Shown piece by piece: positions 46,188 through 54,490 of a DNA stretch of 64,000 bases. The notes beneath the pieces are model-generated. The model did not search any database. It was not told the origin of the DNA and saw only the letters and a list, made by a program, of their open reading frames with translations. Position 1 is the stretch's first letter, and each line of letters begins with the position of its first letter. The DNA comes from Paenibacillus jilunlii (GTDB lineage: Bacteria > Bacillota > Bacilli > Paenibacillales > Paenibacillaceae): the NCBI RefSeq assembly GCF_900102965.1, contig NZ_FNGM01000005.1, positions 201,407-265,406 on the forward strand, written 5' to 3'. The translations under genes and the position numbers were made by a program.

Positions 46188-46574
46188 TTACATGGCTTGT
46201 GATATGTAATGGACAAGGCCTACGACCATAAAGAGCACGTACATCGTTCCCATAAAAAAGAATGACAGCCTCCAAACAGCCCGAAATAACCGTTTTCCGT
46301 CCACGTTGCCTTTGAGGCGATTCTGGGCGCCTCCAATCAGTCCAGCGGATATTAATACAATAAGTAGTATAAGATAAAACCCGAAATTCGATTTGAAAAT
46401 GGTATTGAACAAGGCCGACACGGAAAAAAATAAAAATACAGTCGTAATATCCATAGCGAGCAACAAGGTATTTCTTTTTTCTTTTCTGAGACCTACCCCT
46501 ATGAAATATACAATTAAAAAAGGAACAACCGGAATAACGCTTAATGAAATGAACGAATTCCGCAGCAATTCCAA
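46188..46574 (-). CDS. DUF3397 membrane protein
   Basis: 128 residues with four predicted transmembrane segments (about 10-28, 38-60, 66-82, 103-125). It has the pattern of the DUF3397 family of small Bacillales membrane proteins. A longer open frame in another register overlaps it, but its composition is not protein-like. It follows panE by 6 bases and is probably co-transcribed with it. Function unknown. Confidence 0.7.
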   Translation of the reverse strand: MELLRNSFISLSVIPVVPFLIVYFIGVGLRKEKRNTLLLAMDITTVFLFFSVSALFNTIFKSNFGFYLILLIVLISAGLIGGAQNRLKGNVDGKRLFRAVWRLSFFFMGTMYVLFMVVGLVHYISQAM

Positions 46575-46580
46575 ACAGCC

Positions 46581-47558
46581 TCACCTCTCCTTCACATTCA
46601 TGCCTTCTACCAACCGGCAAATCCAGCGGTGTAAAGGGACCGCGATACCTGCTCTATCTGCCATCTCCACAATACTCCCGTTAATCCAGCGAATTTCCGT
46701 TGCTCTTGAAGCCAGAACATCGGCCAGCATCGATGAAGTGTTGCCCGAGGTCGCCCGGCAAACCTCCAGTATGTCCTCCCACGCATCAACGTCATATGCG
46801 ATGCCGCAGGCATCATATACATTTGCGGCCTCGCGGTACAGTTCTTTCATTAACTGTATACGTTCCCCTGAGGCCGTCAGCTCGCCGTTCTGAATTCGCC
46901 AGATCGCTGTAAGCGGGTTAATCACAGCATTGATTAGCAGCTTCCGGTAAATCATGGTATCCACTTCTTTCGACATCCATGCGCGGAATCCTGCTGCAAC
47001 AAGTGCCTTAGTCAAACTAATTGCCGCTGTTTCCTCTTCCAATCCTCCTTTTGCTGCATTTGTGGTTATGTTGCTTCTTTTCCCTATAAATGTTTCCCCG
47101 GTCCCTGCATGAATAACTTCTGTGAATGATTTCCGCTTAGCCGCTTCCGTTGTCACTGCCGCCCAGACTGAAGCCTGCGGCAAGAGCTCCTGAAGCAGCT
47201 CCAGGTGCCCATTGCCATTCTGAAAACAAACCGCTTGGAGCCTAGTCTCCCGAAGTGGGGCAAGAATCTCCGGCAACGTATCGTGAAAGGCATTCTGTTT
47301 GAGCATAATTGCCGTCCAGTCCCCCGGCACCCGGATTACGGTTTCTGCGAATTCGTCTATAGGGCCTGCCCGAAAGCTGCCGCCCGCAAGATGAAGAGGA
47401 AGGTTTCCGGCCTCATAGCTTATGGTGATGCCCTGCCGGGATAATTCCCCCGCCTGTTCGTCGCTCCGGCACCACAGTCTGACCTCTGCTCCGGCGTGAA
47501 TAAGCTTCCCGGCCAGCAGAAGCCCAAGTGAGCCTGCGCCAATAATATCGATTTTCAT
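46581..47558 (-). CDS. panE: 2-dehydropantoate 2-reductase (ketopantoate reductase) family
   Basis: 325 residues. N-terminal Rossmann motif IIGAGSLGLLLAGKL (NADPH), a central ICRSDEQ-type region, and the C-terminal helical domain with the conserved lysine in RKLLINAVINPLTA. It makes pantoate for coenzyme A. Specificity within the ApbA/PanE family is inferred; paralogs with other roles exist. Confidence 0.85.
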   Translation of the reverse strand: MKIDIIGAGSLGLLLAGKLIHAGAEVRLWCRSDEQAGELSRQGITISYEAGNLPLHLAGGSFRAGPIDEFAETVIRVPGDWTAIMLKQNAFHDTLPEILAPLRETRLQAVCFQNGNGHLELLQELLPQASVWAAVTTEAAKRKSFTEVIHAGTGETFIGKRSNITTNAAKGGLEEETAAISLTKALVAAGFRAWMSKEVDTMIYRKLLINAVINPLTAIWRIQNGELTASGERIQLMKELYREAANVYDACGIAYDVDAWEDILEVCRATSGNTSSMLADVLASRATEIRWINGSIVEMADRAGIAVPLHRWICRLVEGMNVKER

Positions 47559-47644
47559 GGTGACACCTGCCGCCTTTACGCAATTTTCCTAATTATATCC
47601 TTCGTTCTCCGGCAAAAGCAAAACCGGTCCGGCAAATACAAAAT

Positions 47645-47682
47645 ACCCGCAAACACGGGCGTAAGCCACTGCATGCGGGATT
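47645..47682 (-). terminator. Probable rsfA terminator
   Basis: CCCGCATGC..TGTTTGCGGG hairpin followed by TATTTTGTATTT on the minus strand, 18 bases after the rsfA stop. Confidence 0.6.
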
Positions 47683-47699
47683 TGACGAAGCATGTGAGT

Positions 47700-48350
47700 T
47701 TATTCAATCCGTTCCAGATTGCCGTTTGCATCCATTTTGAAGCGGGTCTTCATTTCCTCTTCTTCTTCATTAAGAAAAGCGAGCCTGCGCGCCCGGTCCA
47801 TGATTTGGATAAGCGCCTTGTAATCATCGTTGACTACACGGTAATCACTCTGGGCCAGATTAACCTCTTTGGATAACCTTTCATTTTCCAGCCTAAGCTC
47901 AGTTAATTCATCTTCCTTTTCCCGCAAGTCCCTTTCGAGCATTTTGAGCTGGCGTCCTGCTTCCTGAAAGCTGCCCTTCCACTGTCTCAAAAACCGGATT
48001 ACGGCATCAATGGACAATGAATTTTCACCCAGCTCCTCGCTGCGGCTGTATTCCTCTTCAATGTCTCCGAGAATGAGACCTGCAACCTGTGCGCCTCGGG
48101 CGGAAGGCTGCTTTTTCAAGTAACTCCGCTTCTGGCGTTGACTTTTGGCAATACCGATTGCATCTTCATAGCTTTTGCGAACACAGCTGTTCCAGCGAAA
48201 TCCGCATGCCGCCGAGGTTCTGCCGATTTTTTCACCCACCTCTTCAAAAGCAGCAAGCTGTGTGCTGCCTTCCCGGATATGACGCAGCGTTATTTCGGCC
48301 AATATCAAATCATCTTCTGCGCTCCAAGCGTCCTGTCTAACGGCTGTCAT
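47700..48350 (-). CDS. rsfA: RsfA-family prespore-specific transcriptional regulator
   Basis: 216 residues from the ATG at 48350 (AGGAGGG upstream; the frame is open nine codons further but those include the ribosome site). The N-terminal Myb/SANT-like DNA-binding region is RQDAWSAEDDLILAEITLRHI with GRTSAACGFRWNSCV. A coiled coil follows (about 120-200, LKMLERDLREKEDELTELR). In Bacillus RsfA fine-tunes forespore SigF-dependent genes. Confidence 0.85.
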   Translation of the reverse strand: MTAVRQDAWSAEDDLILAEITLRHIREGSTQLAAFEEVGEKIGRTSAACGFRWNSCVRKSYEDAIGIAKSQRQKRSYLKKQPSARGAQVAGLILGDIEEEYSRSEELGENSLSIDAVIRFLRQWKGSFQEAGRQLKMLERDLREKEDELTELRLENERLSKEVNLAQSDYRVVNDDYKALIQIMDRARRLAFLNEEEEEMKTRFKMDANGNLERIE

Positions 48351-48616
48351 AAAGCCTAACCCTCCTAACAACATCATGAAATAACCATCTTCATAACCGG
48401 CAGCTCCGCCGGATAGTGAATAGGATAAAAGCTGCTTACTCCATTTCTATGCCTCTATTAGAGTTCATAGAATCTATTTGATACTAAATTGTATTTCCAT
48501 TTTGGCGGAACATCATACTTGTTATGCTATAAATTCTCTATTTTCATTCCTGCGCATGAAGTCTATAACAAAAATCATATTTATTCCGGATTTACAGCTT
48601 TTTTTCAATGAATTCG
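48351..48616. other. Intergenic region upstream of the DUF2626 gene and rsfA
   Basis: A divergent, AT-rich gap with no supportable gene. It holds the mapped promoter at 48617-48645 at its right end. The rsfA promoter should be here but was not identified. Confidence 0.4.
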
Positions 48617-48645
48617 TTTACACCGTTTGTTTCTACAGTTATAAT
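48617..48645 (+). promoter_or_regulatory. Sigma-A promoter of the DUF2626 gene
   Basis: TTTACA (48617-48622), 17-base spacer, TATAAT (48640-48645). The start codon is 49 bases downstream of the -10. Confidence 0.75.
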
Positions 48646-48693
48646 AAAGCTCAAATAAGGAATTTCCGGATACTACAGGGGGGGGATGATCTC

Positions 48694-48930
48694 TTGGACC
48701 GTATGTTTCGTGTCTTGGGTTTTTTTACGCTCGTTATTGGACTCATGGCTTTTGCCGGGGATTTGAAGGAAATGGCCCTGCTTTTCTTTTTGCAAACCGC
48801 TTTTTTCGTCATCCTGGGATATATGAAATTTACGGAGAAGACCTACATCCTGCTGTTTTGGGGATATATGATTTTGACTTTTACCGGCTTCAGCTACTGG
48901 ACCATTTTTGAAATGGGCCTGCCGTTGTAA
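48694..48930 (+). CDS. DUF2626 small membrane protein (YqgY-like)
   Basis: 78 residues starting at TTG (GGGGGG lies eight bases upstream) as (M)DRMFRVLGFFT, like Bacillus YqgY. The open frame extends further upstream, but that part overlaps the promoter. Three hydrophobic helices cover most of the protein, including AGDLKEMALLFFLQTAFFV and a loop MKFTEKTYILLFWGY. Function unknown. It has its own promoter and terminator. Confidence 0.85.
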   Translation: MDRMFRVLGFFTLVIGLMAFAGDLKEMALLFFLQTAFFVILGYMKFTEKTYILLFWGYMILTFTGFSYWTIFEMGLPL

Positions 48931-48950
48931 GCTCTTTTTTGCAAAACAGG

Positions 48951-48993
48951 AAACGGAGGCTGTTCCTTACATAAGGAATGCTTCCGTTTTTTT
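48951..48993 (+). terminator. Terminator of the DUF2626 gene
   Basis: AAACGGAGGC..TTCCTTA-CAT-AAGGAA..TTCCGTTT followed by TTTTT on the plus strand. Confidence 0.85.
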
Positions 48994-49099
48994 GTGCGAA
49001 TACACTAGGTCCCGGATAGAAAAGAGGGTATGATATTTTAACAGGGCTAATCATATGAATAGTACATACATATTCTGATCCTTATAAGGTGGTGGAGTG

Positions 49100-50233
49100 G
49101 TGCAATCCCGCAATAATCGAAGCCGTTATACTGTTATGCTGCTGATCCTGCTCTGCTTCACAGTGCTGCCGCTGGCGCCTCCTGCTTTTTTGTCGGCTGA
49201 TCCTGGTACGGGCCTGACCGCCTCCCCTCCTGTCATGCCTGACAACGAAGAAACCCGCAGGCTGCTGGAACAGACCTTATCCTCAGCGGAAATTGAACAG
49301 GAGATCGCCCGGATCAACACGGAGCAAAAGGCCCTGGAACAGCAAGCAGGTATGTTGGAAAAAAAGGCCTCTGCTCAAAAAAAGGCTATTACAGACCAGC
49401 AGGAACGGGCCGGTGCCATCATACGGTCTTATTATATGGGAGAAAGAGATGGACTCCTGGCGGCCGTACTCTCGGCCAAAAGCATCAGCAGACTGCTGGC
49501 CTTGTATGATTATTATGAAATCGTGATCGGAAGGGACCAAGATATCCTGTCTCAATATGACGAAGAGTACAAGAAGCTGAAAGCGACCCTTACTGCAGCA
49601 CAGCGCAGCTCACAAGAGCTTGCCGAGCTTAAAGCCGTGTTGGAGGAGCAGAAGGCCCGTGTGGCCATTTTGAATGAAAATATTGAAAGCGGCATTCAAT
49701 CCAGCAGTGATCCGGCAAGAATGAGCGCCTTATTAGAGGAATTTGCGAAGTATTGGGAAAATATCGGGATTCACGAAGTCAAAACCTATTTCAAAGCCCT
49801 GTCGTCCGCCATGAAGCACCTGCCGCAGTTCGTACAAGGCCGTGACGGCCTCCTGACCCGTAAAGGTATGACCTATAATCTGGCCTTAAAGGAAGAGGAT
49901 CTGAACGAATTCCTGGTGTCGCAAAACCCTTTGTTTCAGGATTTCGCCTTTCACTTCAACAACAATGAAGTCACAGCCTCCGGCAAAAGCGGAGGATTAT
50001 CGATGACGCTGACCGGACATTATACGATCCAGGAGGAACCGGTCAACGGGCTGATGTTCCATGTAGATCATGTGTTGTTCAACGGTCTGGAGCTCCCGGA
50101 TACTACCCGTAAAGCGCTGGAGGAAGAATTCGATCTTGGGTTTTATCCGGAAAAAATCGTTTCCTTCCTGCGTGCTACCGAGGTAAGCAGTGCGGATGGT
50201 GTACTGCATGTGAAGCTCTCTCTTTCATTCTAA
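49100..50233 (+). CDS. Secreted coiled-coil protein with CwlO/PcsB-like N-terminal region
   Basis: 377 residues starting at GTG (49100; a GTG three bases earlier is also possible), ribosome site AAGGTGG. The signal peptide covers about 1-33 (LLILLCFTVLPLAPPAFLSA). A long coiled coil runs from about 50 to 205. It contains IRSYYMGERDGLLAAVLSAKS and LLALYDYYEIVIGRDQDIL, a pattern like the N-terminal regulatory coiled coils of PcsB and CwlO that contact FtsEX. No NlpC/P60, CHAP or M23 domain follows; the C-terminal part (about 215-377) is a beta-rich region I do not recognise. It may be a hydrolase regulator, but that is inference. It converges with the next gene and overlaps its stop by 9 bases. 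Confidence 0.65.
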   Translation: MQSRNNRSRYTVMLLILLCFTVLPLAPPAFLSADPGTGLTASPPVMPDNEETRRLLEQTLSSAEIEQEIARINTEQKALEQQAGMLEKKASAQKKAITDQQERAGAIIRSYYMGERDGLLAAVLSAKSISRLLALYDYYEIVIGRDQDILSQYDEEYKKLKATLTAAQRSSQELAELKAVLEEQKARVAILNENIESGIQSSSDPARMSALLEEFAKYWENIGIHEVKTYFKALSSAMKHLPQFVQGRDGLLTRKGMTYNLALKEEDLNEFLVSQNPLFQDFAFHFNNNEVTASGKSGGLSMTLTGHYTIQEEPVNGLMFHVDHVLFNGLELPDTTRKALEEEFDLGFYPEKIVSFLRATEVSSADGVLHVKLSLSF

Positions 50234-51457
50234 GGCCTCAGCCACCGCAGCGGTGTAACCTGCCGGATCAAGCTTGCCTGTCAGCAGCTGTGTCACTGCC
50301 GCCGAGAGTTCCGTCCAGCCGCCTGCCGATTCATGCTCAAGGTCAGCTTCATCAGTAAAGAGCAGCGCGGTGTCAAAAGGCAGCTTCACACTTTCCGGCA
50401 GCCCGGAATGGTACAGCTCATCCAGTGCCGGGAGCCGCCCCGTATTCTTCAGCCATTCCAGCTGTGCAGAGCTTGAAGTGACATAGGCAAGCCATTGGAC
50501 AGCAGCCTCCGGATTGCCCGACTGTGCCGGAAGAGCAAAGAACCGGCTGTGAATTGCCTCATACCTTAACCCGCTGCTGCCGGTAAGCGGTGCTTCGGCA
50601 GCCAGTGATGAATTTCCGTGCAGCTGCCATTCCGATAACGGAAGAGCGGCAACTGCTATGGTGCCATCCTGCAGCATATCCCAGAGATCCGGATTCGTAT
50701 TGCTGGTGAGGTAGAAATGGCTGCCTGCGTATTGCGTCCATTCCAGCAGCGCCGGATTAACAGACTGCAGGCTGCCGCCCATGCTCTCCAGCACAGCGGA
50801 ATATCCATATGGATTGCGGGTATCCATCGCCAGTAAATATTGCCGCTTCTCCGGATGCTCCCGAATAACCTTAAGCAGCGCGTTCCACTGCTCCATGCTT
50901 CTGGGCAATCCTGTGATTCCCAGTTCCGAGAGATGCTGCGGCGAATATACAAGCACATAGGGATCAATATCAAGAGGGACTCCCCAATCATAACCATTCC
51001 ACTGCATTTGCGGGATCAGTGTAGTTAGCGGAGCACTCCCGGGAACACTCTGGTAAATATCAACCGGAAGCAAGTAACCCTGAGTAGCCAAATCCGTGAT
51101 GCTCCGCCCATCCGTCATTATAATATCCGGACTGTTGCCAATCGTCAGATCTTGCTTCAGAACCCCGTCTGCCTCTCCGCTGCCCACATTACTTAGGATA
51201 ACTTGAGTTCCGCTGAACAAGCTGTAATTGTTGCTGATCCGCTGCAGTTCATTAAATTCCTCATCGCTTAAAGACACCCGGATATTCAGACTTTGAATCC
51301 TGTCTTTATCACCGGAAGCGGGACGCTCCGATTGATTCAGCTGCTGCTTCAGCGGATGGGTATCTTCCCGGGTATCCAGCTCCATGCTGGGGGACAGGCT
51401 TGTCAGCGACAGCAATAAAATAGCAAACAGCAGCCAGTAGTTTCTCCTTCTCAGCAC
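50225..51457 (-). CDS. Extracellular solute-binding protein, family 1 (sugar-type)
   Basis: 410 residues. It has an N-terminal hydrophobic segment (LLFAILLLSLTSL) but no lipobox cysteine, so it is anchored by an uncleaved helix or secreted. The mature part has family 1 features: PDIIMTDGRSITDLATQGYLLPVD, WNGYDWGVPLDIDPYVLVYSP and SAVLESMGGSLQSVNP. It starts at GTG with GGAGAAGG upstream. No permease or ATPase lies nearby, so it is an orphan receptor. The promoter carries a consensus CcpA site, suggesting carbohydrate control. Confidence 0.8.
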   Translation of the reverse strand: MLRRRNYWLLFAILLLSLTSLSPSMELDTREDTHPLKQQLNQSERPASGDKDRIQSLNIRVSLSDEEFNELQRISNNYSLFSGTQVILSNVGSGEADGVLKQDLTIGNSPDIIMTDGRSITDLATQGYLLPVDIYQSVPGSAPLTTLIPQMQWNGYDWGVPLDIDPYVLVYSPQHLSELGITGLPRSMEQWNALLKVIREHPEKRQYLLAMDTRNPYGYSAVLESMGGSLQSVNPALLEWTQYAGSHFYLTSNTNPDLWDMLQDGTIAVAALPLSEWQLHGNSSLAAEAPLTGSSGLRYEAIHSRFFALPAQSGNPEAAVQWLAYVTSSSAQLEWLKNTGRLPALDELYHSGLPESVKLPFDTALLFTDEADLEHESAGGWTELSAAVTQLLTGKLDPAGYTAAVAEALE

Positions 51458-51526
51458 GTTCCTTCTCCTCCCGCCTATAACTCGTCTTCCCCATTTTACC
51501 AGAAGCCTCCCTGCTTGTCTGCCGGG

Positions 51527-51541
51527 TTGAAAACGTTCTCT
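51527..51541. promoter_or_regulatory. Catabolite response element (cre, CcpA site)
   Basis: TTGAAAACGTTCTCT matches the consensus WTGNAANCGNWNNCW at every defined position. It lies over the predicted transcription start of the solute-binding gene, where CcpA would repress. Confidence 0.65.
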
Positions 51542-51544
51542 TCT

Positions 51545-51575
51545 ATTATATAGGTGTGAACGGCGAGGACTTCAA
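51545..51575 (-). promoter_or_regulatory. Promoter of the solute-binding protein gene
   Basis: TTGAAG (51570-51575), 17-base spacer, TATATA (51547-51552), overlapping TATAAT (51545-51550) on the minus strand. Confidence 0.55.
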
Positions 51576-51589
51576 ATTTTGCGGCATTG

Positions 51590-52138
51590 GGCCATTCCAA
51601 GAAAGCTTTGGACTTCCGATCGCTGTTATCCTCAGATTTCCTGATTTGAATTTACCGCCGCCGCGGTAGAAATCCGAGGATAGCATATGCTTTCGAGGCG
51701 AGCTTTCCTACGGAAAGCTTTCAGGCGAACGCTGCCGCTTCTCCAGTTCCAAACTTTCTTTCCATTCTTTTGCCGCCAAAAAAATCACCCCCCGCCGTTC
51801 ATTGGGGGCGGCAAAAGAAACAGCCGGGAGTGAGTTCTCCCGGCTGATTGCTGAAACCAGATCGGCCTGCAGACTTGAGATAGCCTGCAAACCAACATAC
51901 ATCGTATATACTGGCATATGCCGCCAACAATCTATTGCACTTTATACACTCAAATTTGCAAAAATCTGCCCCATTTTGATTTCTATTGCACTTTGTACAC
52001 TAGATTTCCCGGATTTAACCCAAAGAGGGAGTATTTCTTAAAATCTGTTGCACGAAATACAGCAGATTGTGTTGAGACAGCTATTTCTCCCTCATTCTGT
52101 TGTATAAAGTGCAATCACACTAACTCTGGTTCTAGTTA
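51590..52138. repeat. Gene-free field of hairpins and TTGCAC repeats
   Basis: No gene is supported here. The stretch contains four sets of inverted repeats. An imperfect 16-19 base stem lies at 51622-51640 with 51669-51684 (GCTGTTATCCTCAGATTTC / GAAATCCGAGGATAGC). A dyad AGCTTTCC-TAC-GGAAAGCT is near 51700-51720. CTTTTGCCGCC / GGCGGCAAAAG spans about 51767-51820. CAGCCGGGAG / CTCCCGGCTG lies at 51822-51847. Further right, TTGCACTTTATACACT (51935), TTGCACTTTGTACACT (51986) and TTGCACGAAATACAGC (52048) are direct copies, and TGTATAAAGTGCAA (52101-52114) is an inverted copy. Confidence 0.7.
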
Positions 52139-52150
52139 CGACTAAGCTTA

Positions 52151-52281
52151 GCGACTGGGCTAGCGCGACTGAGTTAGAGCGACTGAGCTGGAGCGGCTGA
52201 GCTAGATTGAGCTAGAGCGACTGTACTGGAGCGGCTGAGCTAGCACGACTGTGCTGGATTAGCTGTGCTAGAGCGGCTAAG
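52151..52281. repeat. Degenerate 14-bp tandem repeat
   Basis: About nine copies of a 14-base unit near GCGACTGAGCTAGA run between the TTGCAC repeats and phoH. The fifth copy has a 4-base deletion; others differ at one to four bases. Two alternating variants (ending CTAGA and CTGGA) are seen. 14 is not a multiple of three and stops are frequent, so it is not coding. Confidence 0.8.
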
Positions 52282-52334
52282 GCGAACGATAGTATCTACA
52301 TGGGTGGAACTAGCTCTATAAGCCAAAACCTGCA

Positions 52335-53666
52335 CTACAGCAGATCAGCCGCCAGCTGGGCCAGGTGCGAACGCTCGCCCTTTTCAAGGGTAATATGGCC
52401 GCTGATGCCCTGCTGCTTGAACTTCTCCACAATGTAGCTGAGCCCGTTGCTTGCAGCATCGAGATAAGGATGGTCAATCTGTTCCGGGTCGCCCATGAGG
52501 ATCACTTTACTGCCTTCCCCGGCCCGGGAGACAATGGTCTTCACCTCATGGCGGGACAGGTTCTGGGCCTCATCGATGATGATGAATTGAGACGGGATCG
52601 AACGTCCGCGGATGTAGGTGAGGGCCTCCACTTGAATGCTGCCCAGTCCCATCAGGATTTTATCGATATCGCCGGACTTCTTCGTATCGAACAGAAATTC
52701 CAGATTATCGTAAATCGGCTGCATCCAGGGACGAAGCTTCTCGTCCTTCTCACCCGGCAGATACCCGATATCCTTCCCCATTGGAACGACCGGACGGGCG
52801 ATCAGCAGCTTCTTGTACTTATGCTCATCTTCAACCTTGAACAGTCCGGCAGCCAGGGCCAGCAAGGTTTTGCCAGTTCCCGCTTTGCCGGTAATGGTCA
52901 CCAGCGGGATATCATCATTCAGCAGCAGTTCCAGCGCCATCCGCTGCTGGGCGTTGCGTGCACTGATTCCCCATACCGCATCATTTCCGAGATAGAGCGG
53001 CTCCAGGCGGGACGCGTCGCTATTGACTTTGAGCAGAGCCGACTTGCCGGTGCCAATCTCATCCTTCATGATAACGAACTCATGCGGGTACAGCGTGTAA
53101 GACAAGGCCAGTTGTTTGACGGACAAAGAACGGTGGCTGTAATATTCATCAATCAGCGAAGGATGTACCATTAGCGACTGATACCCTGCATACAGCTCGT
53201 TCAAATCACCGGTGCGGTCGGACAGATAATCCTCCGGTGTAATGCCTAGCACATCCGCCTTAATGCGGACGAGCACATCTTTACTCACGAGTACCACAGG
53301 ACGCGGTTCAGCCTTTTCATTCTCCTCATGGAGATAATTAAGTGCGACAGCCAAAATCCGGTTGTCATTGGACACTTCGCCGAACATTTCCTGTACCTTA
53401 ACGAAGCTGCGGTGGTTAAGCTCTACCTTCAGCGTGCCTCCATGCTCGAGTACCACACCGCTATGCAGGTGGCCCAGTTCACGAAGTCCGTCTAATAAGC
53501 GCGACACGGTGCGGGCGTTGCGGCCGATTTCATCGGCATTACGCTTCTTGGAGTCGATTTCTTCCAGGACTACAGCCGGAATGACCACTTCATGCTCCTT
53601 GAAAGCAAAAATCGAATTGGGGTCGTGCAGAAGCACGTTGGTGTCTAGTACAAATATCTTTTTCAT
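52335..53666 (-). CDS. phoH: PhoH-family PIN-domain ATPase (YlaK)
   Basis: 443 residues from the ATG at 53666 (GGAGGGG upstream). N-terminal PIN nuclease-like domain (about 1-135) with FVLDTNVLLHDP and acidic motifs. The PhoH ATPase domain (about 225-440) has Walker A TGKAGTGKTLLALAA and Walker B FIIIDEAQNLSRHEV. PIN-PhoH proteins are proposed to be RNA helicases with ribonuclease activity. Divergent from ylaJ. The gene order with ylaJ, ylaH and typA matches Bacillus. Confidence 0.92.
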   Translation of the reverse strand: MKKIFVLDTNVLLHDPNSIFAFKEHEVVIPAVVLEEIDSKKRNADEIGRNARTVSRLLDGLRELGHLHSGVVLEHGGTLKVELNHRSFVKVQEMFGEVSNDNRILAVALNYLHEENEKAEPRPVVLVSKDVLVRIKADVLGITPEDYLSDRTGDLNELYAGYQSLMVHPSLIDEYYSHRSLSVKQLALSYTLYPHEFVIMKDEIGTGKSALLKVNSDASRLEPLYLGNDAVWGISARNAQQRMALELLLNDDIPLVTITGKAGTGKTLLALAAGLFKVEDEHKYKKLLIARPVVPMGKDIGYLPGEKDEKLRPWMQPIYDNLEFLFDTKKSGDIDKILMGLGSIQVEALTYIRGRSIPSQFIIIDEAQNLSRHEVKTIVSRAGEGSKVILMGDPEQIDHPYLDAASNGLSYIVEKFKQQGISGHITLEKGERSHLAQLAADLL

Positions 53667-53772
53667 GTTATCCCCTCCACAGCGCCTGGTTTGATTGATC
53701 ATACATAACTCCATTCAGCAAGGGCAAGCTAAGATAAAAAACTGATCTATTGGCTGAAAGGAGTACGCACAT

Positions 53773-54345
53773 ATGAGAAAATCAATGTGTCTGTTGCTGG
53801 TACTGCTGCTGCTGACAAGCTGCGGTATCGCTAATAAAGAGTCATCACCCTCTCCTCAGGATAATCAATCGGCAAAAGCTTTGAGCAGCCAGGGGAACCG
53901 CGAAGTGCAGAATTTGGCAGATGGAAGTGATGCAGGCCTTACGCCTCAATCACAGCCCGGACAACCTTCGGACGCTGGAGATGAAAGCGATGTTGCGCTT
54001 AAAGACCATTTTGAGCAGTTGGCCAGTAGAGTTCCCGGTGTAAAGGGCGCTCACTGTGTAGTCATGAACAACGTCGCCGTAGTTGGTATTGATGTTGACG
54101 GAACACTTACCCGGTCACGGGTAGGAAATATCAAATATTCCGTGGCTGAAGCCATCCGCAAGGACCCGAGAAGTGTAAAAGCACTTGTCACTGCCGACAT
54201 GGATGTCTCCAGCAGACTTGCTGAAATGGGACGCCATATCAGCAAAGGACACCCGGTATCCGGATTCGCCTCCGAGATGGCCGACATTATCGGCCGCATT
54301 ATGCCGCAGCTTCCGGAAGATACGAAACCTCGGGGCAACCAATAG
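53773..54345 (+). CDS. ylaJ: YhcN/YlaJ-family sporulation lipoprotein
   Basis: 190 residues with a lipoprotein signal (LLLVLLLLTSC, lipobox LTSC) and a Ser/Gln-rich linker to about 75. The YhcN/YlaJ domain follows, with VPGVKGAHCVVMNNVAVVGIDVDG and AEAIRKDPRSVKALVTADMD. In Bacillus YlaJ and YhcN are spore-associated. AAAGGAG precedes the ATG. Confidence 0.87.
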   Translation: MRKSMCLLLVLLLLTSCGIANKESSPSPQDNQSAKALSSQGNREVQNLADGSDAGLTPQSQPGQPSDAGDESDVALKDHFEQLASRVPGVKGAHCVVMNNVAVVGIDVDGTLTRSRVGNIKYSVAEAIRKDPRSVKALVTADMDVSSRLAEMGRHISKGHPVSGFASEMADIIGRIMPQLPEDTKPRGNQ

Positions 54346-54455
54346 CCGGCAGAACCTTCGAACCTTTGGATGCAGAAACGGTTAGGCTATTCCTAAAAAG
54401 GCATCCGGTACTGCAAATAAGGATGATGGATAAAAGGAAATACATCCTTATAGTT

Positions 54456-54490
54456 AAAAAAAGCCTAGTGAGATCATCACTGGGCTTTTT
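54456..54490. terminator. Bidirectional terminator between ylaJ and the PNPOx-like gene
   Basis: AAAAAGCCTAGTGA..TCACTGGGCTTTTT: A-run, GC stem, T-run in both directions. It overlaps the end of the minus-strand gene. Confidence 0.85.

Noticed and set aside
46144-46620. 158-codon open frame overlapping the DUF3397 gene in another register
   Set aside because: Cys/Arg/Gly-rich composition without domain pattern, while the overlapping frame gives a convincing four-helix membrane protein.
48478-48693. Upstream in-frame extension of the DUF2626 gene
   Set aside because: It contains the promoter at 48617-48645, and the ribosome site and family alignment place the start at 48694.
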